From Candidatus Cryptobacteroides faecihippi (lineage in GTDB: Bacteria; Bacteroidota; Bacteroidia; Bacteroidales; UBA932), in contig JAGHSC010000225.1 in assembly GCA_018066065.1 (NCBI GenBank), positions 1 through 12,423 on the forward strand: 12,423 nt of DNA. The letters run 5' to 3'. The position numbers were made by a program, and so were the translations under genes. A model generated the notes under the pieces. It had not been told where the DNA came from and made no database searches. It saw only the letters and a program-made list of their open reading frames with translations. Shown one piece after another: positions 8,401 to 12,423 of the stretch (the stretch's first letter is position 1; the number at the start of each line of letters is the position of its first letter).

Positions 8401-8493
8401 GGTACCTACGCTTCAATCTTCATCGGTACTCCAGTCATGTTCGACGCTACTGTAAAGAGCCAGAACAAGGCTGCTGCCAAGGGCAAGAAGTAA
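5461..8493 (+). CDS. secDF: Fused protein translocase subunit SecDF
   Basis: A 1010-residue SecD-SecF fusion, the arrangement usual in Bacteroidota. It binds the SecYEG channel and uses the proton-motive force to pull secreted proteins through the inner membrane. The SecD half has a first membrane helix (about residues 7-28), GLDLKGG (101-107), a large periplasmic P1 domain, and the membrane motif GMAVDANVIIYERVKEEL with Asp583. The SecF half has GVDFTGG (Asp725), a smaller periplasmic domain, and GYAINDNVVIFDRIRE with Asp910, the positions where proton-relay aspartates sit. An acidic low-complexity insert rich in Glu and Ala lies at about residues 280-300 in P1. Codon use is strongly biased (CTC, GGT, GAC, AAG), as expected for high expression. 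The first ATG after the candidate promoter is used. A hairpin terminator follows the stop. Confidence 0.97.
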   Translation: MQSKGWIRLVAVLLAIASLWQLSFTAVTAIQEKKAEKFAEKAVAEAQNSAAFAKIAVEDQAYYLDSIRKDQNRVFIDSISNKKVYLWNTYKECKTKEINLGLDLKGGMNVMLQVQLQDLVKAISGNNNTPEFNKALALAKERSVNSREDFITLFADAWKEVGNGQRLAQVFGTYEMKDKIKPESSDADVINVIREEAESAVANSFNVLRNRIDRFGVTQPSIQKLGNSGRILVELPGVKEPERVRKLLQGTASLEFWETFTNQEVAGYLAEANAKLAEILSDDAVEAEPAEAEEVTEAADSLISSELAQNQETSKEFEAYRKVNPLFAVLTPSQAGDACIGFASAVDTAKVNRYLAMPQIAEIFPAEFKAMWTVHPSERLAADNIFELVAIKATSRDGKAKLDGGVVTDARTVYEHGQNGEPSVSMSMNAEGANIWARMTGDNVGKQIAIVLDGMVYSYPNVNGAITGGNSSITGHFTPEEANDLVNVLKSGKLPAPATIIQEQVVGPSLGAKSIKAGMISFIIAFVLVLLYMIFFYQGAGVAADLALLCNVLLLFGVLVSFGAVLTLPGIAGLVLTMGMAVDANVIIYERVKEELAAGKGLGKAVADGYKNAYSAIIDGQVTTLLTGIVLFVFGSGPVQGFATTLIIGIVTSVLTSIFITRLFFDDRIAKGKNISFENSLTKNFLKNTSFDFIKARKVSYIVSGVLILISLVSLFTKGFTYGVDFTGGRTYVVRFDQPVTAEQIREAALAEFDGAVEVKQFGGESQMKITTQYKNNEESTDVDAEVESKLYNALLPFFKEKLSIDEFKSTLGNANGIISSDKVGPTIANDIKRDAIIAVILALFVIFAYIAVRFKGWTWGLGGVVSLAHTALIVIGFFSLFSGILPFNLDVDQTFIAAILTIIGYAINDNVVIFDRIREYRMMHPNADLKENTNLALNATLTRTVNTSVSTLVTMLAIAIFGGESIRGLAVALILGICIGTYASIFIGTPVMFDATVKSQNKAAAKGKK

Positions 8494-8513
8494 TCTCAAC
8501 TAACTGAATATCC

Positions 8514-8559
8514 GAAATAGGGTGACCTGTCTGACTGACTTGGTCACCCTCTTTCTTTG
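8514..8559 (+). terminator. Rho-independent terminator after secDF
   Basis: A perfect 9-base inverted repeat (AGGGTGACC at 8519-8527, GGTCACCCT at 8542-8550) closes a 14-base loop. After a one-base mismatch the stem extends by four more pairs (GAAA at 8514-8517 with TTTC at 8552-8555). A T-rich tail (CTTTCTTT) follows. It begins 21 bases after the secDF stop and ends just before the next gene, so that gene needs read-through or its own promoter. Confidence 0.85.
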
Positions 8560-8567
8560 AGATCGAA

Positions 8568-8936
8568 ATGAAAGCTTTTTCTACAATTCTTCTGTTGGTC
8601 CTTTCCAACGTGTTCATGACCTTTGCATGGTATGGCCATCTCAAGCTGCAGGAGATGAAGATCTCCACCGGGTGGCCTCTGATCCTGGTCATCCTGTTCT
8701 CGTGGGGGCTTGCCTTCTTCGAGTACTGTGCGCAGGTTCCGGCTAACCGTATCGGCTTTTCAGGCAATGGCGGTCCTTTCTCGCTGGTTCAGCTCAAGGT
8801 AATCCAGGAGGTTGTCTCCCTGCTGGTCTTCAGCATCGTTGTGACGGTCCTCTTCAAGGGTGAGTCCCTTCACTGGAATCAACTGGCCTCCTTCGGCTGC
8901 CTTGTCCTGGCAATCTTCTTCGTCTTTATGAAATAG
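8568..8936 (+). CDS. Small DMT-superfamily membrane protein (DUF486)
   Basis: A 122-residue hydrophobic protein with four predicted membrane helices at about residues 4-22, 34-53, 78-98 and 104-121. Motifs match the DUF486 family, a half-size relative of drug/metabolite transporters: FAWYGHLK near residue 19, FFEYCAQVPANRIG near 50-63, and LKVIQEVVSLLVF near 76-88. Length is normal for that family. Small DMT proteins are presumed to act as dimers, but no substrate is known for this group. The ATG at 8568 has a modest GAG purine tract upstream. The gene starts 9 bases after the secDF terminator tail and ends 4 bases before the convergent GH3 stop. I see no clear promoter of its own. Confidence 0.88.
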   Translation: MKAFSTILLLVLSNVFMTFAWYGHLKLQEMKISTGWPLILVILFSWGLAFFEYCAQVPANRIGFSGNGGPFSLVQLKVIQEVVSLLVFSIVVTVLFKGESLHWNQLASFGCLVLAIFFVFMK

Positions 8937-8940
8937 TTAC

Positions 8941-11281
8941 TTATTTCCTGACGGAATATCTCTGGACACGGGCATCATTGATGACGCCGCCCCAGTTCAT
9001 GCCGAAGGCATAATCGTAGACATTTCCCTCGGAATCCTGGTAGCACTCCATGTCGAGCGTCAGATCTTCCTTCTGAGCCTCGACCGTGAGCATATTCGCA
9101 GGCATCTGGAGAGGCAGCAGGCCTGATGGCTCGAAAGCGCCTCTGACGATGTCCAGCGCAGTCTGCTTCTGCACGCTGAACAGCACCAGGAGTGCATCGC
9201 ACCATGGCTCGATCTCCGAGAGGACGGTCGCGCGCTTCATGTCGACCGCAACAACCACGGGCTTCTCTCCCATGGCTGCCTTCGTCTCCTGGACAAGCAC
9301 CATGTCGTCACGGTTGTAAGTCTTGACACTCTTTCCCTTGAAAGACCTGTTCGTACCCTTCTCCAGAGGGTTTCCGCCCGCGATCGTCACCTCCTTTGAG
9401 GTCTCCGCGGTGTAGTCCTCGTACTGAAGGCTGATCGGCACGTAGCCATTGCCGCCTGCAGCCAGGTCCTCAGCTGAATATCCAAGTGTGACGGCGGGCC
9501 CCTCGATGAAGACGAGAGCGAAGTCGGCCTCCTGAGGCGTGTCCACCACGTTGAAGTTCTTCCTCACCATCTCGATGTCCACAGGGTAGTCCACCTTCTC
9601 TGCAGAAACTCCGCCCCAGATGCCTGGAACGGCAGGGAAGTGCCTCTTCGGCACGTACATGCTGGCCTTCTCGCAAACCGGAAGGACACCCTTGTTCTTG
9701 AGCATCACGACTGACTTCAGCTGGGCCTGATAGCCTCTTTCCATGAAATCGCTGCATCCCACGACCTCTTCGACCTTCTCGATGTCGTCGAACGGATTCT
9801 CGAATATTCCTGTGCGGAACATCGTCAGCAGGATTCTGTAGGCCGATTCCTCGAAGCGCCTGCGCGCAGACTCCTCTCCGAACTGCTCAGCCCAGAGCCT
9901 GTAGCCCGCCAGGACCGGCTCGATGTCATTCTCCCCACCGAACTGGTCCACACCTGCGAGCATGATCCGCAGATGCCTCTCCGCGAATGAAAGGCCCTCC
10001 ACGCCCCACGGCTTGCCTCTGCCGATGCCCGTCTCCGGGAACATCGAGCTGCAGTTGAAGGTGACGTCCCAGTCAGTGCAGACGACACCATCGAAGCCGG
10101 ATTCCTCGCGCAGCTTCTGCTGGATCAGGTACTTTGAATATGAGCATGCGACATTCTCCCCGGAAGGATCCTGGTTCCAGAGGATGGAGTAGTTGGTCAT
10201 CACCGCTGCCGTGCATCCTGTCCCGTTCTCGAGCTTGAAGGCACCTTCCACGAACGGCATCCGGAAAGCCTCGAGATTGTCAGAAGGGAAGACACCGTAC
10301 TCTCCATTGGCGAAATGAGCTTCTCGTCCACCTTCCTGTGCACCATAGCCGTACCAGTGCTTGACCATCGTGTTGACGCTGCCGTAGCCCCATGCGCCCC
10401 TGATCGACTGCTCCCTGGAAGACGTCTGGAAGCCGTCGCAGTAAGCCCTGACCATGTCGGCCGTCAGCTCGGGATTCTCACCGAAAGTTCCGTCGGTCCT
10501 CCACCAGCGAGGCTCTCCAGGAAGATCGGCCTTCGGAGAAAGCGCCGTGGAGATGCAGGGCACGGTACTCGGCAGAAGCGACTTCGCCGAACTCCCTGGC
10601 CACCTCAGGGTCGAAAGTGGCTGCGGTCGCAAGAGCTTCCGGCCATCTTGAGATGTCGCCGCCGCTCCCTGCGTAGAACTCCATGTCGGAGCTTGCCCCG
10701 TTTCTCGGGTCGGAAAGGATGGCAACCGGGATGCCATGATCCATGCCCTCGACATAGTTCTGGATGTTGTTGACCCACTTGCAGATGGTCTGCTTGCTCT
10801 CTGCTCCTGCGAGCAGGACGGACTTCACCTTGTCCTTGTCCAGGAAGACCTTCTGCTCGTCGGTCAGGTCACTGGCCTTTGCCCCGCTCTTGCGGAAATT
10901 CTTCCCGCCATAGTGGTTTGCATTCGTGCCGGGCAGGGCCTGCATGTGGCTGCACTGCATCAGGCCGGCGATCTCCTCGATCGAAAGATCCTTCGTCAGA
11001 GCCTTGGCTCTCTTTTCAGGCGACAGTCTCCAGTCCTCGTAAGCATCAAGCTTGCCGTTCCTGTTGTGGTCCTTGAAGAAGTGTCCACCCTTGCTGATGA
11101 TGGAAACACCTGATTTTCCGGAATATCCAAGCTCCGGTCCTCCCTTCTGGGTGACGAGGATGAAGTCCTCCTTCTGAACCTCTGAACAGTTCTTTGCCTT
11201 ATGGGATGCTGTGCTGCAGCTGCTTGCCGCCACTGCCAGGATGAGGCAGGCCGACAGTGTGTGTCTGAGTTTGGATGCCAT
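8941..11281 (-). pseudogene. Glycoside hydrolase family 3 lipoprotein (beta-glycosidase), frameshifted
   Basis: Two overlapping minus-strand frames together make one GH3 enzyme of about 780 residues. The first frame (start ATG 11281) has a lipoprotein signal with Cys22 in an ASSC lipobox. Next come an acidic EF-hand-like loop (DHNRNGKLDAYE, residues 71-82) and the start of the TIM barrel up to FGEVASAEYRAL. The second frame resumes at ISTALSPKADLPGEPRWWR and carries the rest. This includes the TDW motif whose Asp (10072-10074) is the expected nucleophile, and the C-terminal alpha/beta domain ending at 8941. The switch lies at about 10552-10561. If read as is, the first frame ends at 10478 with a 267-residue product lacking the nucleophile. 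Intact homologues would be surface or periplasmic exo-beta-glycosidases. A TTG at 11302 is a worse start because it precedes the signal peptide. Real mutation and sequencing error cannot be separated here. Confidence 0.85.
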
Positions 11282-11342
11282 TTCTGAAATGCTGGTTATC
11301 AATGGCTAAGTTACGAATTCCTGCCTGCAAATGGAAATCCCG

Positions 11343-12254
11343 CTACTTTCTTTCCAGCAAGGTGTCGAAGTCTATGGAGAGCCTGTGGCTCCTGAGCTTT
11401 GGGGCTGACGGCCTTTCTCCGTTTGCGAGCTTCCAGAGCAGGAATGGAAGGTCCAGGCCTGCGGTGAGGGAAGAGCGGATGCCTCCGCTGAACCTTGGAT
11501 TGCACTCGAGGAAGAATGCCTCGCCTGTCTGTCTGGATATTCTGAAATCAAGGCCGCATACGCCTCTGTAGTCAACCGCGTCAAGAATCCTTCGAGCTGT
11601 TTCCTCCAAGTCCTTCCGTACGGTTCCCAGCCTGACTGACGAGATGCCTTTCCGTCGCGGAAAGATCACTCTGTAGGCCATTGCAGACCAGAAGACAGAT
11701 CCATCTTCCATCGGCCATCGTATTGCATCCACAGAGCAGTCATACCCTTCGATGAAGTCCATGGTCAGATGTGGTTTCCTGCTTGAACGGATGAGATTTT
11801 CAAGGGCCTTCCTGTCCTTCGGGAAGTAGACGGAGGAGCCGCTCAGCCCGTCTGCTCTCTTGAAGACGACCGGCCATTCCTTGATGCGGCTGACCTCATC
11901 GTCCCGGTACATCCCGGGCTGCCTGATTCCCAGCTTGCTGCAGAGCTCCGAACACTTCACCTTGTCATCCAGCATCGCGATGGTGTCAGCCGCGGCGACA
12001 GGCACCGCGCAGCTGATCTTCTCTGCGTGACGAGCCAGCCACTCTTCCTTGAATATGGGCATTGCCAGCCTTGGGTGGCACTCCTCGACCTTCTTCCCGA
12101 TCAGCCGGATGTAGCCAGGCTCATCATTGACAACTGCACTTTCGTCAAGCACTTCCACGCTCAGTCCGTGTGCGTGGAGGGACTCCTCGACCGCCTTGCC
12201 GATCTTTCCTCCTCTGTCTGCAATCAGTATGTCCAGCCCGTTGTCCATCGGCAT
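11343..12254 (-). CDS. ATP-grasp domain protein (carbamoyl-phosphate-synthase-like ligase)
   Basis: A 303-residue soluble protein. The N-terminal third (DILIADRGGKIGKAVEESL onward) resembles the Rossmann-like pre-ATP-grasp domain. The ATP-grasp fold follows, with the nucleotide-binding Lys in PVVFKRADGLSGSSVYF (about residues 128-144), MDFIEGYDCSVDAI, and the metal-binding GVCGLDFRI...ECNPRFSGGI segment (Glu250, Asn252, Arg254). Such enzymes join a carboxylate to an amine or similar nucleophile through an acyl phosphate; the substrates cannot be read from the sequence. Stand-alone members often sit in cell-surface polysaccharide or small-peptide pathways. An ATG at 12248 is an alternative start, and neither has a Shine-Dalgarno. 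The GH3 gene begins 61 bases downstream on the same strand and may share the transcript. Confidence 0.82.
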   Translation of the reverse strand: MPMDNGLDILIADRGGKIGKAVEESLHAHGLSVEVLDESAVVNDEPGYIRLIGKKVEECHPRLAMPIFKEEWLARHAEKISCAVPVAAADTIAMLDDKVKCSELCSKLGIRQPGMYRDDEVSRIKEWPVVFKRADGLSGSSVYFPKDRKALENLIRSSRKPHLTMDFIEGYDCSVDAIRWPMEDGSVFWSAMAYRVIFPRRKGISSVRLGTVRKDLEETARRILDAVDYRGVCGLDFRISRQTGEAFFLECNPRFSGGIRSSLTAGLDLPFLLWKLANGERPSAPKLRSHRLSIDFDTLLERK

Positions 12255-12271
12255 CGTGGGAAAAAGGATTG

Positions 12272-12423
12272 TCAGCGCGCGGTGGTAGCGACGGAGCTGC
12301 GCGAACCTATCTTGGCGTATGCCTCAAAGCCGTTGCCAGATTCGGTAATCTCGACACTGGCGCGGCACGAGCGTGTTGGCGACAGGCTGCCCATCTACGA
12401 TCTTAAGACCCGGCTGAGGAACG
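12272..12423 (-). other. Probable 3' end of an upstream minus-strand gene, frame unresolved
   Basis: Two minus-strand frames could each code here. One enters from the right edge (VPQPGLKIVDGQPVANTLVP) and stops at 12324-12326. The other reads ASVEITESGNGFEAYAKIGS and stops at 12272-12274, 17 bases before the ATP-grasp start. In that second frame a stop at 12395-12397 is followed at once by an ATG at 12394, giving a 40-residue ORF. A single frameshift between 12326 and 12394 would join the two into one continuous C-terminus. A plus-strand frame (from about GTG 12282, reading to the edge) is also open. It would leave only 27 bases to the divergent ATP-grasp start, so I favour the minus strand. 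No family is recognised. Confidence 0.25.

Noticed and set aside
8552..8559. TTTCTTTG as a -7 promoter element for the DUF486 gene
   Set aside because: It mismatches the conserved A, coincides with the terminator tail, and would place the transcription start almost on the ATG.
10315..10773. Plus-strand ORF of 152 codons over the GH3 frameshift
   Set aside because: Arg/Pro/Ser-rich with no family motif; both minus-strand frames carry clear GH3 sequence across the same bases.
11281..11302. TTG at 11302 as the GH3 start
   Set aside because: It would add seven residues before a well-formed lipoprotein signal peptide; the ATG at 11281 is a better start.
11306..11331. TAACTTAG with an upstream TTTG as a promoter for the GH3 gene
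   Set aside because: The -7 element has a mismatch in its core and the spacer is only 14 bases, shorter than usual for Bacteroidota promoters.
1..12423. Search by eye for CRISPR arrays, tRNA or rRNA genes, insertion sequences and att-like repeats
   Set aside because: No direct-repeat array, transposase, integrase or cloverleaf-like segment was seen; nearly every base is within a recognisable gene.

Overview
The window looks like a chromosomal segment of a moderately high-GC Bacteroidota, most likely of order Bacteroidales. Four things point there. SecD and SecF are fused in one 1010-residue polypeptide. The divergent intergenic region carries TAnnTTTG-type -7 promoter elements, and start codons mostly lack a clear Shine-Dalgarno. 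The envelope proteins are of Bacteroidota type: a PD40/SPOR periplasmic protein and a GH3 lipoprotein with an acidic calcium-type loop. The SGNH hydrolase and MBOAT acyltransferase form a paired locus. I cannot name the genus.

Layout. Bases 1-3475 (+) are a tight three-gene run. It holds the 3' part of an SGNH/GDSL-type hydrolase, an AlgI-like MBOAT O-acyltransferase that overlaps it through ATGA, and a small CYTH-domain protein 5 bases further on. The first two look like a surface-glycan O-acylation or deacylation pair. The CYTH gene converges on the next gene, and the two stop codons share the palindrome TTAA. Bases 3472-5316 (-) encode a secreted TPR-like/PD40/coiled-coil/SPOR-like protein. 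It is divergent from secDF (5461-8493, +), and the A/T-rich gap between them carries promoter candidates facing both ways. secDF ends in a clear hairpin terminator, and a small four-helix DMT-family (DUF486) membrane protein follows (8568-8936, +).

Bases 8941-11281 (-) hold a GH3 beta-glycosidase lipoprotein gene split by a frameshift near 10552-10561. It lies 61 bases downstream of an ATP-grasp ligase gene (11343-12254, -). The last 169 bases probably carry the end of another minus-strand gene, but its frame is unclear.

Most of the window is ordinary chromosomal housekeeping and envelope content. I see no mobile element, CRISPR array, RNA gene or phage gene, and no convincing new system. 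The points most worth a second look are the GH3 frameshift, the PD40/SPOR protein divergent from secDF, the SGNH-MBOAT-CYTH cluster, and the ambiguous right end.
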